64,000 nucleotides of DNA from Paractinoplanes brasiliensis (GCF_004362215.1 NZ_SNWR01000001.1:558001-622000); one strand, 5' to 3'; shown: positions 48,418 to 60,081, counted from the first letter of the stretch. Made by a program: numbers and translations. Notes: generated by a model from the sequence alone, not told the origin.

Positions 48418-49461
48418 GTGGGAGCAGGTCGAAACGTGGCGGTGTACGGGGCCTACGGGCACACCGGGCAGTTCGTGGTCGCGGAGTTGCTCGAACGGGA
48501 ACTCGTTCCGCTGCTCCTCGGCCGTGACCGGGACAAGCTGCAAGCCTTGGCACGGCAGTGGCCGGCTCTCGAGACACGGCAGGCCTCGGTCGACAACGCG
48601 GCCCAGCTCGATCGCGCTCTGCGCGGCGCGGTGGCCGTCATCAACTGCGCCGGGCCGTTCGCCACGACCGCCGCACCACTCGTCGAGGCGGCTGTGCGCG
48701 CCAGTCTTCCGTACGTCGACGTGGCGGCCGAAATCGAGGCGAACCGCGACACTTTCGCCATGTTCGCGGAACGCGCCGCCGCCGCGGGCACCATCGTGGT
48801 TCCGGCGATGGCCTTCTTCGGCGGCCTCGGCGATCTGCTGGTCACGACCGCGATGGGCGACTGGACGGCGGCGGACTCGGCGCACATCGCGTACGGCCTG
48901 AGCAGCTGGCATCCGACAACCGGCACACTCGTCGCGGGAACGGTTTCGGGCCGGCGACGAGGAGGCCGACGAGTCCGCTACACCGGCGGGCGGCTGCAGT
49001 ATCACGACGAAGCACTGCCGACCGTGCGGTGGCCGTTCCCAGCTCCGCTCGGCCCCCAGGATGTCATCGCCGAGTTCACCATGGCCGACGTCGTCACCAT
49101 TCCCAGCCACCTGGACATCCCGGAGGTGCGCACCTACATGACCGTCAAGGCGGCAGCAGATCTCTCCGCTCCGGACGCCTCGGCACCACTCGCCGTCGAC
49201 GAGCGGGGTCGCTCCGCCCAGACCTTCGTCATTGACGCCCTCGTCCACTTCGGCGGCGAACAGCGCCGCGTGGTCGCTTCCGGTCAGGACATCTACGCCA
49301 TCAGCGCGCCACTCGCAGTCGAAGCCGTCGACCGCATCCTGACCGGCCGCACCAAGACCACCGGCGTCACGTCCGCAGGCGCCGCCTTCGATGCCCCGGA
49401 CTTTCTCCGCGCCCTGTCCTCACACCTGAAACTGGTTCTCCCGTTCGAAGCGCGCGGCTGA
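48418..49461 (+). CDS. Saccharopine-dehydrogenase-like NAD(P)-binding protein
   Basis: 347 aa from GTG (AGGAG five bases upstream). The N-terminal Rossmann motif VAVYGAYGHTGQFVVAELLE is the variant seen in trans-acting enoyl reductases and saccharopine-dehydrogenase-like oxidoreductases. The next conserved parts are LLGRDRDKLQALARQW, VAVINCAGPFATTAAPLVEA and YVDVAAEIEANR. Catalytic residues of true saccharopine dehydrogenases are not evident. It is a single-gene unit between a GlxA regulator (divergent) and a hairpin terminator. Substrate unknown. Confidence 0.8.
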   Translation: MGAGRNVAVYGAYGHTGQFVVAELLERELVPLLLGRDRDKLQALARQWPALETRQASVDNAAQLDRALRGAVAVINCAGPFATTAAPLVEAAVRASLPYVDVAAEIEANRDTFAMFAERAAAAGTIVVPAMAFFGGLGDLLVTTAMGDWTAADSAHIAYGLSSWHPTTGTLVAGTVSGRRRGGRRVRYTGGRLQYHDEALPTVRWPFPAPLGPQDVIAEFTMADVVTIPSHLDIPEVRTYMTVKAAADLSAPDASAPLAVDERGRSAQTFVIDALVHFGGEQRRVVASGQDIYAISAPLAVEAVDRILTGRTKTTGVTSAGAAFDAPDFLRALSSHLKLVLPFEARG

Positions 49462-49477
49462 CCAAGCGCATTCATCT

Positions 49478-49494
49478 CGCACTGGCACAGTGCG
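49478..49494. terminator. Hairpin between convergent genes
   Basis: CGCACTG and CAGTGCG pair around a GCA loop, in the 94-bp gap between stops at 49461 (+) and 49556 (-). Compact and perfect, so a likely bidirectional terminator. Confidence 0.6.
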
Positions 49495-49555
49495 GGACGT
49501 CCACAACCACGGGACAGTCCGTAGCCAACCTCCTGGTGCTGGTGAATGCGTGCGA

Positions 49556-51343
49556 TCAACCGCCGTCGACCGTACGGGACTGGTCCAATTGAGCGCCCAG
49601 GTCGTGGAGCCGCAGTGCCACCTGCAGTTGCAGGGCCCGGTCGGGAGCGCGCCAGCCCGTTCCGAGAACGCCCTCGACCCGGTCGAGTCTTTTCAGCAGG
49701 GTGTTCACGTGCACGTGGAGCGCGGCGGCGGTTCGGGTGATGTTGCCGGCGTTGCCGAAGTAGGCCGACAAGGTGGCCACCAGTTGCGTCGACCGTCGCG
49801 CGTCGTGGGCGAGGAGCGGTGTCAACGCATTGTCGAGGAACCGGTGCAGGTCGGTCGCGCGGTCGGTGTCGAACAGCAGGGCGAACATCGCGTACGGCTC
49901 GGTGGTGGACCCCTGATCGGTCACGCCCAGGATTCGCATGAGATCGCAGCATTTGCCGGCCATGTCGAACGCCGGTCCCCAGCGGTGGCCGGTGACCGCC
50001 TCGGCGACGACTCGCACCGGCGATCCGAGCTCCTGGCGAAGGCGACCGTGCACTGTCGCCGCGAGCCGCGCGGGGTCCGATGTCGTGGCGAGCAGCGCGG
50101 CGCGGCCGAGATGTTCGCCGGCGAGCCCTTTCCATTCCGAGGAGAGTGCGTAGAGGCGCCGGCTGACCTCCGGCACGCTCTTCGTCTCGGACTGCGCCAC
50201 GACGATGACGTTCAGCGCGGCGAGGTCGATGCCGCGGGCGTGCGCCCGGGCGCGCTGGGCGGGGGTCAGCGGTGGCGCCGAGACGAGCAGTTCGGTCAGC
50301 AGTTCGCCGCTGACGCGTTCCTCGGCTTCCGCGACGGCGGTCTCCTTGAGAATGAGCAGGCCCATGATCTGAGCCGCACGCTCGAGGGTGCGTATCTCGA
50401 CCGGGTTGGGCTCCTGGCGCCGGCTGAGCAGGAGCGCGCCGAGGTGGGTGTCACCGGCTTGGATCGCGGCCGCGCTGTGCCACAGGCCAGTGCTGTCGGT
50501 GGTCGTCGCCCATCGGCCGGACTGCCGGGCCTGCTCCACCGCGTCCGGTGACCGCCGCCGCGCGGCTTGCTCATGGTCCGGATCGGGCGAGCAGCGGGCG
50601 GTGATGGCACCGGCCCGGTCGAAGACCGTGACAGCCCCCTGCAGGTGGTCGACCAGCAGCCGGGCGATGTCGTCGGCGCCGCCTCCGGTCAGCACCACAC
50701 GGGTGAGCGATTCGTGTACGGCCTGGGCCTTTTCCATCATCGCCACCTGCCGCTCGATGGTGCGATAGGCGGCCCGGCTTTCGTCGTACAACCGGGCGTT
50801 GTTCAACGCGATGGCCGCGTGGTCGGCGAAGGCGCTGAGAAGCGCGACCTCGTCCGGTTCGAAAGGCCGTTCGGTGCGGTCGGCGGCGAACAGGACGCCG
50901 ATGACCTCTTCGCCGACCAGCAGGGGTACGCCGAGCAGCGCGACCATGCCCTCCGGAACGACGAGGCCGTCGAACGTCCGGTCGTGCGGGACGTCGCCGG
51001 CCTTGAGGTAGTTGCTGACCCAGGCCGGCGCGCCGGTCGCGATGACCAGGCCGCCGACGCCGGTGCCGGACGGAACCCGGGCGTGGTTGAACGCCGGGGA
51101 AATGGTGCCCTCGGACGCCTTCAGCGTCAGCTCGCCGTCCGCGCCGAGCAGCGAGAGGTACGTGAAGTCGGTGCCGATCAGTTCGTGGGCCTGGTGCACG
51201 ATCGATTCCAGGACCGCGTCCAGTTCCCCGAGGGCGGTCAGCGACCGGGCGGTCGCGTACAGGGAGCTGAGCTCGCGTTCCCGGCGGATCCGGTAGGACG
51301 CGAGATCGAGGCTTGACGGGCGGGCTCCGGGTTCGTCGTTCAT
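49556..51343 (-). CDS. GAF-domain PucR/CdaR-type transcriptional regulator
   Basis: 595 aa. Residues ~40-185 are a GAF domain (LDAVLESIVHQAHELIGTDF, GVGGLVIATGAPAWVSNYLK, VALLGVPLLVGEEVIGVLFA, AFADHAAIALNNARLYDES). A helical linker, a PucR middle region (~330-480) and a C-terminal HTH_30 follow (LVATLSAYFGNAGNITRTAA, LHVHVNTLLKRLDRVEGVLG). It is divergent from the ribose-type ABC operon, with 155 bp between starts, and is its probable activator. The GAF domain would bind the inducer, presumably the imported compound or its CoA ester. Confidence 0.88.
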   Translation of the reverse strand: MNDEPGARPSSLDLASYRIRRERELSSLYATARSLTALGELDAVLESIVHQAHELIGTDFTYLSLLGADGELTLKASEGTISPAFNHARVPSGTGVGGLVIATGAPAWVSNYLKAGDVPHDRTFDGLVVPEGMVALLGVPLLVGEEVIGVLFAADRTERPFEPDEVALLSAFADHAAIALNNARLYDESRAAYRTIERQVAMMEKAQAVHESLTRVVLTGGGADDIARLLVDHLQGAVTVFDRAGAITARCSPDPDHEQAARRRSPDAVEQARQSGRWATTTDSTGLWHSAAAIQAGDTHLGALLLSRRQEPNPVEIRTLERAAQIMGLLILKETAVAEAEERVSGELLTELLVSAPPLTPAQRARAHARGIDLAALNVIVVAQSETKSVPEVSRRLYALSSEWKGLAGEHLGRAALLATTSDPARLAATVHGRLRQELGSPVRVVAEAVTGHRWGPAFDMAGKCCDLMRILGVTDQGSTTEPYAMFALLFDTDRATDLHRFLDNALTPLLAHDARRSTQLVATLSAYFGNAGNITRTAAALHVHVNTLLKRLDRVEGVLGTGWRAPDRALQLQVALRLHDLGAQLDQSRTVDGG

Positions 51344-51498
51344 CTCCGGCCGCTCCTCTCCGGGTGTACGTCTTGCCCACCGTAACGCCCCGAACAGTGT
51401 GGTGATCTTCTCTCACCGGCGGCTCCCGGCGCACCTAGAGTTCGCCCAAGCGGGGGTGTGACGGGCCTCACAGACGAGGCGTGAATCAGGAGCTGCTC

Positions 51499-52551
51499 AT
51501 GATCCAGTCAGTGTTGTCACATCAGCTCGGACAGCCGGGAAGCCGCCTGCCGGTCACGATTAAGCTCGCCGGGGCGCTTGCCGGCGTCCTGCTCGCCACA
51601 GCCGCCTGCGGCGGCGGCTCTTCCGACGGTGGCGACACCTCCGGCACGGCGGGGCTCAAGGGCAAGACCGTCAACTTCGTCGGGTACGGCAAGGACAACC
51701 CCTGGGGCGCCTACTTCAACGGCGTCTTCGTCCCCAAACTCGAGTCCCAGGGCGTGAAGGTCGTCGACCTCACGACGATGGACCCGGGCACCGCGGTGAC
51801 CAACTTCAACCAGGCCATCTCCAACAAGCCCGACCTGATCGTCGCCGCTCTCCTCGACACGTCGTCGACCGTGGTGCCGATCAAGAAGGCCAAGCAGGCC
51901 GGCATTCCGGTGCTCGTCTTCGACGGGCGTCCTGACCCCTCGGTCGACGGGGACGTCATGCAGGTGCTCTCCGACAATGAGGCGCTCGGCACGGCGGCCG
52001 CGCAGAACCTGGTCGAGGGCCTGAAGGCGCAGGGCCGCACCTCCGGCAACATCATCGCGATCACCGGCACCAAGTCCGGCTTCGCCGCCCAGGACCGGGT
52101 GAAGGCCTTCGACGCCGAGCTGGCGAAGACGCCGGAATACAAGGTGGTGGACATCCAGGACGGCAACTGGGATCCCACGCTTTCCGGCAAGATCGCCACG
52201 CAGCTCTTCGCCAAGTACGGCTGCTCGGGCATCCAGGGCGCCTACGGCATGGCGGACTACCAAGCGCTTCCGATCGTCGCGGCGGCCAAGCAGGCCGGCT
52301 GCCCGGTGGGCGGCAAGGACGGCCTCATCGTCACCGGCAGCAACTGCTTCAAGGCCGGTATCGACGCCATCAAGGCCGGCACGCTCTACGGCACCGCGAC
52401 CGAGGACCCCGGCACGATCGCCGAGCAGACCGCCGACTACGTGATCCGGTACTTCAACCAGCAGAACCCTCCGGCCAAGGAGCTCGTCAAGGAGGAGCGG
52501 GTGACCGCCAAGAACGTGGCGCAGTTCGAGGAACAGTGCAGCAAGGCATGA
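51499..52551 (+). CDS. Ribose-type ABC substrate-binding lipoprotein
   Basis: 350 aa from ATG (AGGAG seven bases upstream), preferred over GTG at 51481. Lipoprotein signal with lipobox TAAC (near Cys33). The Peripla_BP_4 fold is shown by KTVNFVGYGKDNPWGAYFNG, NFNQAISNKPDLIVAALLDT, GIPVLVFDGRPDP, GNIIAITGTKSGFAAQDRVK and GTATEDPGTIAEQTADYVIR. It delivers a sugar-like or autoinducer-like solute to the RbsA/RbsC-type components downstream. It overlaps the ATPase gene by four bases. Confidence 0.9.
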   Translation: MIQSVLSHQLGQPGSRLPVTIKLAGALAGVLLATAACGGGSSDGGDTSGTAGLKGKTVNFVGYGKDNPWGAYFNGVFVPKLESQGVKVVDLTTMDPGTAVTNFNQAISNKPDLIVAALLDTSSTVVPIKKAKQAGIPVLVFDGRPDPSVDGDVMQVLSDNEALGTAAAQNLVEGLKAQGRTSGNIIAITGTKSGFAAQDRVKAFDAELAKTPEYKVVDIQDGNWDPTLSGKIATQLFAKYGCSGIQGAYGMADYQALPIVAAAKQAGCPVGGKDGLIVTGSNCFKAGIDAIKAGTLYGTATEDPGTIAEQTADYVIRYFNQQNPPAKELVKEERVTAKNVAQFEEQCSKA

Positions 52552-54074
52552 GTCCGGGCGGCGAGGAACTGGTCCGCGCGGACGATCTCACCAAGAGCTT
52601 CGGCAGCACCCGGGCCGTGCGCGGGGCGTCCTTCGGCATCGCCGCCGGCGAGATCCACGCGTTGTGCGGGCACAACGGCGCCGGCAAGAGCACTGTTGTC
52701 AAGATGCTGTCCGGACAGGAGACGCCGGACTCGGGCGCGATCCGTATCGGCGGCGGCGTGCTCGACCTGCGCAGCCGGCAGGTGGCGCAGCGCAGCGGAA
52801 TCGCCCTCGTCGACCAGGAACTGAGCGTCGTGCCCTCCCTCACTGTCGCCGAAAACCTCGTGCTGGGCGACCAACGGGCGCGCTGGCTCAACCGGCGGCG
52901 TGCCTCCGGGCCCTGGTTGCGCAGCCTGCTCGACAACGTCGGGCTGGGTCATGTCGATCTCGATCAGCCGCTGTCCGAGCTCGGCATCGGCGAGCGGCAG
53001 CTCATCGAGATCGCACGGGCCCTCGGCCAGGACGCTCGGTTGCTCATCCTCGACGAACCGACAGCCACGCTCAGCGACGTCGAGAGCGAGTACGTCTATG
53101 CGGCGGTCCGCGCCGTGGCGGCGGCCGGCCGCGCCGTTCTCTTCGTCTCGCACCGGCTCGGCGAGGTGCTCGGGCTCTGCGACCGGGTCACCGTCATGCG
53201 CGACGGCGCGGTGGTGGCGACCACCGCGGTGGCGGACCTGACCATCGACTCTCTCATCGTCCAGATGCTCGGCGAAGCGCCGCACCGGTCCCGCAAGCGA
53301 ACCGGACGTGAGGCGGGCAAGCCGGACGAGATGCTGTCCGTCGGCGGGCTGTCGGTTCCCGGCCGGGTCGAGAACTTCAGCCTCGGGCTCCGGCCGGGCC
53401 GGGTGTACGCCCTGGCCGGCCAACTCGGGTCCGGAGCCTCCGAGGTGCTGCGCGCGACCGCCGGCCTTGTCCCGGCGGCGACCGGCGACATCAAGGTCGA
53501 CGGGGTCGTGGTTCGTCCCGGGCATCCGATCGCCGCGACCCGGGCCGGCATCGTGTTCGTCTCCAACGACCGCAAGTCCGAAGGGCTGTTCCTCGACAAA
53601 CCGATCAGCTGGAACCTGCTCGCCACCCGCCTGCCCGGGGTGACCCGCTGGGGCGTACTCGACCGGCAACGATGGTCGGCCGCCCTGACCGATCTCGTCA
53701 GCCTGTGCGGCCTCGACGGCAAGCGCACCGGCGACAGCGTGCGCTCGCTGAGCGGTGGCAACCAGCAGAAGGTCTTCGTCGGACGTGGTCTCGGCCGCGC
53801 CGACACCCGCGTGCTGCTGCTCGACGATCCCACCCGCGGGGTCGACGTGGGCGGCCGCGCCGCGATCCACCGGCTGCTCCGCGACGCCGCCGACCGGGGC
53901 ATGGCCGTGCTGTTCAGCTCGACCGACCTCGAGGAGCTGCTGGACCTCGCCGACGTCGTGGTCACCATGCACAAGGGCGTGGTCGTGCGGCGTCACGACG
54001 GCGACGTGGCCGGCTCCGTGCTGCTCCGGGAGATGACGCACGGCGCCGCGACCACGGCGGAGGAACGCCGATGA
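52548..54074 (+). CDS. Ribose-type ABC transporter ATPase (two-domain, RbsA/MglA-like)
   Basis: 508 aa. First domain: Walker A GHNGAGKST, signature LSELGIGERQLIEIARAL, Walker B LLILDEPTATLS, H-loop FVSHRLGEV. Second domain: degenerate Walker A GQLGSGASE, signature LSGGNQQKVFVGRGL, Walker B VLLLDDPTRGVDVGG. Only the first site is expected to be fully active, as in the family. Its four-base overlaps with the binding protein and the first permease indicate coupled expression. Confidence 0.93.
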   Translation: MSPGGEELVRADDLTKSFGSTRAVRGASFGIAAGEIHALCGHNGAGKSTVVKMLSGQETPDSGAIRIGGGVLDLRSRQVAQRSGIALVDQELSVVPSLTVAENLVLGDQRARWLNRRRASGPWLRSLLDNVGLGHVDLDQPLSELGIGERQLIEIARALGQDARLLILDEPTATLSDVESEYVYAAVRAVAAAGRAVLFVSHRLGEVLGLCDRVTVMRDGAVVATTAVADLTIDSLIVQMLGEAPHRSRKRTGREAGKPDEMLSVGGLSVPGRVENFSLGLRPGRVYALAGQLGSGASEVLRATAGLVPAATGDIKVDGVVVRPGHPIAATRAGIVFVSNDRKSEGLFLDKPISWNLLATRLPGVTRWGVLDRQRWSAALTDLVSLCGLDGKRTGDSVRSLSGGNQQKVFVGRGLGRADTRVLLLDDPTRGVDVGGRAAIHRLLRDAADRGMAVLFSSTDLEELLDLADVVVTMHKGVVVRRHDGDVAGSVLLREMTHGAATTAEERR

Positions 54075-55039
54075 ACGTCATGTCGGCCCGGCCACGTTCC
54101 GCCGCGCCGATCCGCCGGCCCGGCCTCGTCGTCGACGGGGTCCTGCTGCTTGCCGTGCTGGCGGCGATCGTGCTGGCCCTGACGACCGACCGTTTCCTGA
54201 CGGTGGCCAACGCCAAGGCCATCTTGACCTCGGCCAGCCTCGTCGGCATCGCGGCGCTCGGGCTGACCCTGATCACCATCGGCGGATCCGCGGTCTCGCT
54301 CGCCATCTCGCCCAGCGTGGCCGCCGTCGGGATGATCTTCTTGTCGGCGCAGTCGCTCGGCCTGATTCCGGCCCTGGTGCTCGCCGTTGCGTGCGGAACC
54401 CTGATCACCGGACTGCAGGGGGCGGTCGTCGGCTACGCCGGGGCGAACCCGGTGATCCTGACCATCGCGGCCAGTTTCGCCATCACCGGCATCGCGACCG
54501 GCGTCAGCGGCGGCTCGACGGTCTCGCCCACCGCAAGCGGGTACGACCATCTGAACGCGACGCCGGGCGGCGTGGCGCTCAGCGTGTACGTCCTGATCGC
54601 GCTGGCTCTGATCGTGGAATGGACGCTGCGGCGGACCGGCTTCGGGCGCTCGCTCTACCTCATCGGCGAGAACCGCCGCGCGGCCCGGGCCGCCGGCCTG
54701 CCGGTCGGCCGGACGACCGCCGTGGCCTGGGTCGGTGCGGGTGCCTTGTTCGCGGTCACCGCGGCGTTCACCGCCGCCTTCAACACCTCGGCCAACGTGA
54801 ACCTCGGTGGCACGCTCACCTTCGACGCCATCGCGGCGGTGCTGGCCGGCGGTACCGCGATCGCCGGCGGGCGTGGCTCCGCCTTACGCACGCTCGCGGG
54901 CGCGGTGCTCATCGCCGCCGCGTCCGACATCCTGCTGCTGCGCGGCTATTCGACCGGGGTCCAGATCATGGTCAAGGGAGTCATCGTGCTGGTCGTGGTC
55001 GTCACCGTGCACCTGCGTACCCGAGGGAGCCGCGCATGA
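54071..55039 (+). CDS. Ribose-type ABC transporter permease 1
   Basis: 322 aa, ~9 TM helices. RbsC/BPD_transp_2 motifs: ILTSASLVGIAALGLTLITI (the family's IGGxxDLS region is altered to IGGSAVSLAI), GANPVILTIAASFAITGIAT, SLYLIGENRRAARAAGLPVG (the ATPase-contact loop) and DAIAAVLAGGTAIAGGRGSA. It pairs with the second permease to form a heterodimeric channel. Stop and next start overlap (ATGA). Confidence 0.92.
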   Translation: MNVMSARPRSAAPIRRPGLVVDGVLLLAVLAAIVLALTTDRFLTVANAKAILTSASLVGIAALGLTLITIGGSAVSLAISPSVAAVGMIFLSAQSLGLIPALVLAVACGTLITGLQGAVVGYAGANPVILTIAASFAITGIATGVSGGSTVSPTASGYDHLNATPGGVALSVYVLIALALIVEWTLRRTGFGRSLYLIGENRRAARAAGLPVGRTTAVAWVGAGALFAVTAAFTAAFNTSANVNLGGTLTFDAIAAVLAGGTAIAGGRGSALRTLAGAVLIAAASDILLLRGYSTGVQIMVKGVIVLVVVVTVHLRTRGSRA

Positions 55040-56043
55040 GAGCCGGACGGCCCGAGGCCTCGCTGCCGATGGCGGCCCTCGTCATCACGGTCATCGCGTT
55101 CGTGTTCGTCCCCACGTACACCGACTCGGCCCTCACCTCGTTCGACGTCTACAACACGTTCCAGATCCTGGCCCGGCTGGGCCTGCTCACCCTTGCGCTG
55201 GGACTGACGATGATCGCCGGCGAGTTCGATCTGTCGGTCGTGGGAACGTACGCGGTCGGCGGGATGCTGACCGTTCAGGCCGGCCAGCAGCACTGGGCGT
55301 GGGGACTGCTCGCCGCGTTGGGTGCCGGCGCGGCGATCGGTCTCCTCCAAGGCGGGCTGATCGCACGCCTGAAGATCCCGTCGATGCCGGTGACCCTGGC
55401 GACCTACATCGCGCTGCTGGGGCTCACCAGCGCGATGTCCGGCGGACTCACCAAGACTTACTCCAACGCAACCGTGACGCTCTGGGTTGACCAGAGCATC
55501 CTCACGTACTTCTCGCCGCGCAGCCTGATCACGCTGGGCCTGTTCGTCGTGGCGGCGGCCGTCCTGTCACTGAGCCGCTGGGGCCGCGAACTTCGCGCGA
55601 TCGGCGGCGACCGGCGCGCCGCCCGCGTCGCCGGGGTCCGGGTCGACCGGCTGATCGTGGGCACCTTCGTGGCCTCCGGCGTGCTGTCCGCGCTCGGCGG
55701 GTCGCTGCTGAGCTTCAGCCTCGGTTCGGCCAATCCCGATCCCGGCGTCCAGCCGCTGATCGTGGCGACCGCCGCGGCTCTGCTGGGCGGCGTCTCCCTC
55801 GCCGGTGGCCGTGGCCATCCGCTGGGGTTGCTCGCCGGGATCCTGGCCGTCGCGCTGCTCGCCGAGATCGTGGCGGTGGCCGCCGTGCCGCAGTACGTGT
55901 CGCAGCTCTTCTTCGCGGGCCTCCTCGGGATCATCGTCGTCATCGACGCACCCGATCTGCACAGCGCGCTCGTGCGGCTACGGACCCGCCTGCGGTCGTC
56001 CCCCCACCCTCGTACCTCGATCCAGGAGAGCGCCGATGTCTGA
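55036..56043 (+). CDS. Ribose-type ABC transporter permease 2
   Basis: 335 aa, ~9 TM helices. LTLALGLTMIAGEFDLSVVG is the complete IAGxxDLSVG-type motif missing from permease 1. ELRAIGGDRRAARVAGVRVD is the ATPase-contact loop, and TAAALLGGVSLAGGRGHPLG the conserved late loop. The last ~30 residues are a cytoplasmic tail. It overlaps the lactonase gene by eight bases. Confidence 0.92.
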   Translation: MRAGRPEASLPMAALVITVIAFVFVPTYTDSALTSFDVYNTFQILARLGLLTLALGLTMIAGEFDLSVVGTYAVGGMLTVQAGQQHWAWGLLAALGAGAAIGLLQGGLIARLKIPSMPVTLATYIALLGLTSAMSGGLTKTYSNATVTLWVDQSILTYFSPRSLITLGLFVVAAAVLSLSRWGRELRAIGGDRRAARVAGVRVDRLIVGTFVASGVLSALGGSLLSFSLGSANPDPGVQPLIVATAAALLGGVSLAGGRGHPLGLLAGILAVALLAEIVAVAAVPQYVSQLFFAGLLGIIVVIDAPDLHSALVRLRTRLRSSPHPRTSIQESADV

Positions 56044-56877
56044 ACTCACCCTGCTCTACTCCGACCTCCGGTTCCCCGAGGGCGCCCGCTGGCACGACGG
56101 CCGCCTCTGGTTCTCCGACATGCACACCGGACAGGTGTTCCGGGCCGACCCGGCGGCGCGGACGCTCGAGGAGGTGACGGTTGTCGAGGACCAGCCGTCC
56201 GGGCTCGGCTGGCTACCGGACGGCTCCCTGCTGGTGAGCTGCATGATCGACCGCAAGGTCCGGCGGCTGGACCCGGACGGCAAGCTGAGCGTCTTCGCGG
56301 ACCTTTCGGATCTCACCGACGCGCCCGTCAACGACCTGGTCACCGACGATCGCGGCCGGACCTTCCTCGGCGGCTTCGGGTACGACCTCTACGCCGATGC
56401 TCCGCAGCGACCCGGTCCGATCTTCCGGATCGACGCCGGCGGCCACGTCGCCCTGGCCGAGAACGACATGGTCTTCCCGAACGGCATGGTCGTTCTGCCC
56501 GGCACGTCGACCCTGGTGGTGGCCGAGACCTGGGCGGCCCGGCTGACCGCGTTCGACGTCGGCGAGCACGGCGATCTGACCGGCAAACGCACGTGGGCCG
56601 AGCTGCCGCCCGGGTCGACACCCGACGGGATCTGCGTGGACGGTTCCGGGGCGATCTGGGTCTCCTCCATCGCGACCTCCCAGTTCCTGCGGGTCGAGGC
56701 GGGCGGCCGGGTCACCCGGACGATCGACGTCGAGGGACGGTGCGCCACCGACTGCGTGCTCGGCGGGCCGGACGGAACGACGCTCTTCCTCCTGACCTCG
56801 AACAGCTGGCAACCGTCCGAGACCACCGGACGGGCGGGGCGGGTCGAGGTGGTCGAGACCGGCGAGGAGCCTTCCTG

Positions 56878-56878
<1 letters not shown>
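56036..56878 (+). CDS. SMP-30/gluconolactonase-family lactonase
   Basis: 280 aa, RBS CAGGAGAG inside the permease end. The six-bladed propeller is indicated by FPEGARWHDGRLWFSDMHTG (with the metal-binding Glu), GLGWLPDGSLLVSCMIDRKV, DAPVNDLVTDDRGRTFLGGF (Asn-Asp), NDMVFPNGMVVLPGTSTLVV (Asn) and GSTPDGICVDGSGAIWVSSI (Asp). Family members hydrolyse lactones using Ca or Zn. It sits between uptake genes and an acyl-CoA synthetase, so opening of a lactone to an acid that is then activated with CoA is a sensible order. Confidence 0.88.
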
Positions 56879-58500
<1,622 letters not shown>

Positions 58501-58518
58501 ACAGCGAAAGGATCCGCG

Positions 58519-59064
58519 ATGCCCATCGAACCGCGCCTGATCGTGACGGGCCACAACCGCGACGGCGATGCCGTCTTCGTCGAGGACCGCCGCCCGGAAC
58601 CGGTAAGCGTCCAGGCTCTGCCCGGAGCCGACTTCTATCTCCTGTGGGGCACCCCGGACGGGGAGGCGAAGGTCGGCGAACAGGACGCGAAGCCGGTCCT
58701 GCGGCCCTACTTCCCCGGGCTCGGCGGCAGCCGGGCGCTCTTCCTGCGGTGGGCGGCGCACTCGTCGGAGCCGCAGCCGGTGCCCGACCCGGCCGCCGTC
58801 GCCGAGGAGGTCGCGCAGAAGCTGCCCGGCCTGACCGACCCGTTCGAGGAGAAGGGCGACGGCATGCACACGACGGACACGGTCGACTACGCCATCTGCC
58901 TGGAGGGTGAGCTGTGCCTCGAGCTCGACAACGGAGCCGAGGTGACCCTGACGCCGGGCACGTGCGTGGTTCAGCTCGGCACCCGGCACGCGTGGAAGAA
59001 CCGGTCCGATCGGCCGGCGCTGATGTGCTACGTACAGATCGGAGCCGTACGCGTCCCCGGCTAG
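58519..59064 (+). CDS. Cupin-domain protein
   Basis: 181 aa, RBS GAAAGGA. The N-terminal half (VSVQALPGADFYLLWGTPDG) resembles regulatory or enzyme-like leaders of small-molecule cupins. Residues ~115-180 form the barrel: MHTTDTVDYAICLEGELCLE, LDNGAEVTLTPGTCVVQLGT and RHAWKNRSDRPALM. The HTTDTVDY and GTRHAW motifs contain the probable metal ligands (His, Asp/Tyr, His). It is the last gene of the operon and could be an isomerase, dioxygenase or sensor; not determinable. Confidence 0.8.
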   Translation: MPIEPRLIVTGHNRDGDAVFVEDRRPEPVSVQALPGADFYLLWGTPDGEAKVGEQDAKPVLRPYFPGLGGSRALFLRWAAHSSEPQPVPDPAAVAEEVAQKLPGLTDPFEEKGDGMHTTDTVDYAICLEGELCLELDNGAEVTLTPGTCVVQLGTRHAWKNRSDRPALMCYVQIGAVRVPG

Positions 59065-59274
59065 ACCATCTCCGGGCGGCCACGGTTCGATCAACGCCAA
59101 TGTTTCCTTTCGCCAACCGGAGAGCCGAGCAATGCGCTGCGAACTCCTACGTCCTGCGGCCGCACATGACCACCGCGAACGCCGTCCACGACATGGGCCA
59201 GATCCGTCGAGCGCTCGTTGCGTGCCAGCCGCCCCGCTTGCGTCACGGCCCCTGAGGCACGGAAGAATGCCCTC

Positions 59275-60081
59275 ATGACCGAGGACCGGAGGCCGGCCGC
59301 AAACTCCAAACTGGACACCACGGTTCCGCACTCGGCGCGGATCTGGAACTACTGGCTCGGCGGCAAGGACAACTTCGAGGTCGACCGGGCCGCCGGCGAC
59401 GAGGTGATCGCCCACATCCCGGACATCCCCATCGGCGCCAAGTCCGAGCGCGCGTTCCTCAAACGCGTGGTCAGGTTCCTCGTCGAGGACGCCGGCATCC
59501 ACCAGTTCCTCGACATCGGCACCGGGCTCCCCTCGGCGGACAACACCCACGAGGTCGCGCAGTCCCTCGACCCGCGCTGCCAGGTGGTCTACGTCGACAA
59601 CGACCCGCTCGTCATGGTGCACGCCCGTGCACTCCTGACCAGCACGCCGCAAGGTCGTTGCGACTACGTCGAAGCCGACCTACGGGAACCGCAGACAATA
59701 CTCACGGCCGCCCGGCAAACACTCGACTTCTCGCAGCCGATCGGGCTCATGCTCCTCGGCGTCGTCAACCACCTCATGGACGACGACGTGGCATACGGCT
59801 CCGTCGCACAGCTGGTACAGGCAATGCCCACCGGTAGCTACCTGGTGCTCACCCACTCCACCGCGGAGATCCACGGCGAACCGATGCTGCGCGTGATGCG
59901 CGAAACCACCGAACGCGGCGGCACGCCCATCCGCGCCCGGACAAAGACGGAGCTCGAACGCTTCTTCGACGGGCTGGATCTGCTCGAGCCCGGCGTCGTC
60001 ACATGCTCGCGCTGGCGCCCCGACCCGGAATCCGACGAACCGGAGGTCTACCTGTTCGGCGGCGTCGGCCGCATCGGCTGA
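59275..60081 (+). CDS. SAM-dependent methyltransferase, DUF574 family
   Basis: 268 aa. The actinobacterial DUF574 signature is clear: TTVPHSARIWNYWLGGKDNF, ERAFLKRVVRFLVEDAGIHQ, FLDIGTGLPSADNTHEVAQ (SAM-binding), VVYVDNDPLVMVHARALL, and the late LEPGVVTCSRWRPD. Methyl acceptor unknown. It has its own 210-bp upstream gap, in which I see no other gene, and a strong hairpin downstream. Confidence 0.9.
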   Translation: MTEDRRPAANSKLDTTVPHSARIWNYWLGGKDNFEVDRAAGDEVIAHIPDIPIGAKSERAFLKRVVRFLVEDAGIHQFLDIGTGLPSADNTHEVAQSLDPRCQVVYVDNDPLVMVHARALLTSTPQGRCDYVEADLREPQTILTAARQTLDFSQPIGLMLLGVVNHLMDDDVAYGSVAQLVQAMPTGSYLVLTHSTAEIHGEPMLRVMRETTERGGTPIRARTKTELERFFDGLDLLEPGVVTCSRWRPDPESDEPEVYLFGGVGRIG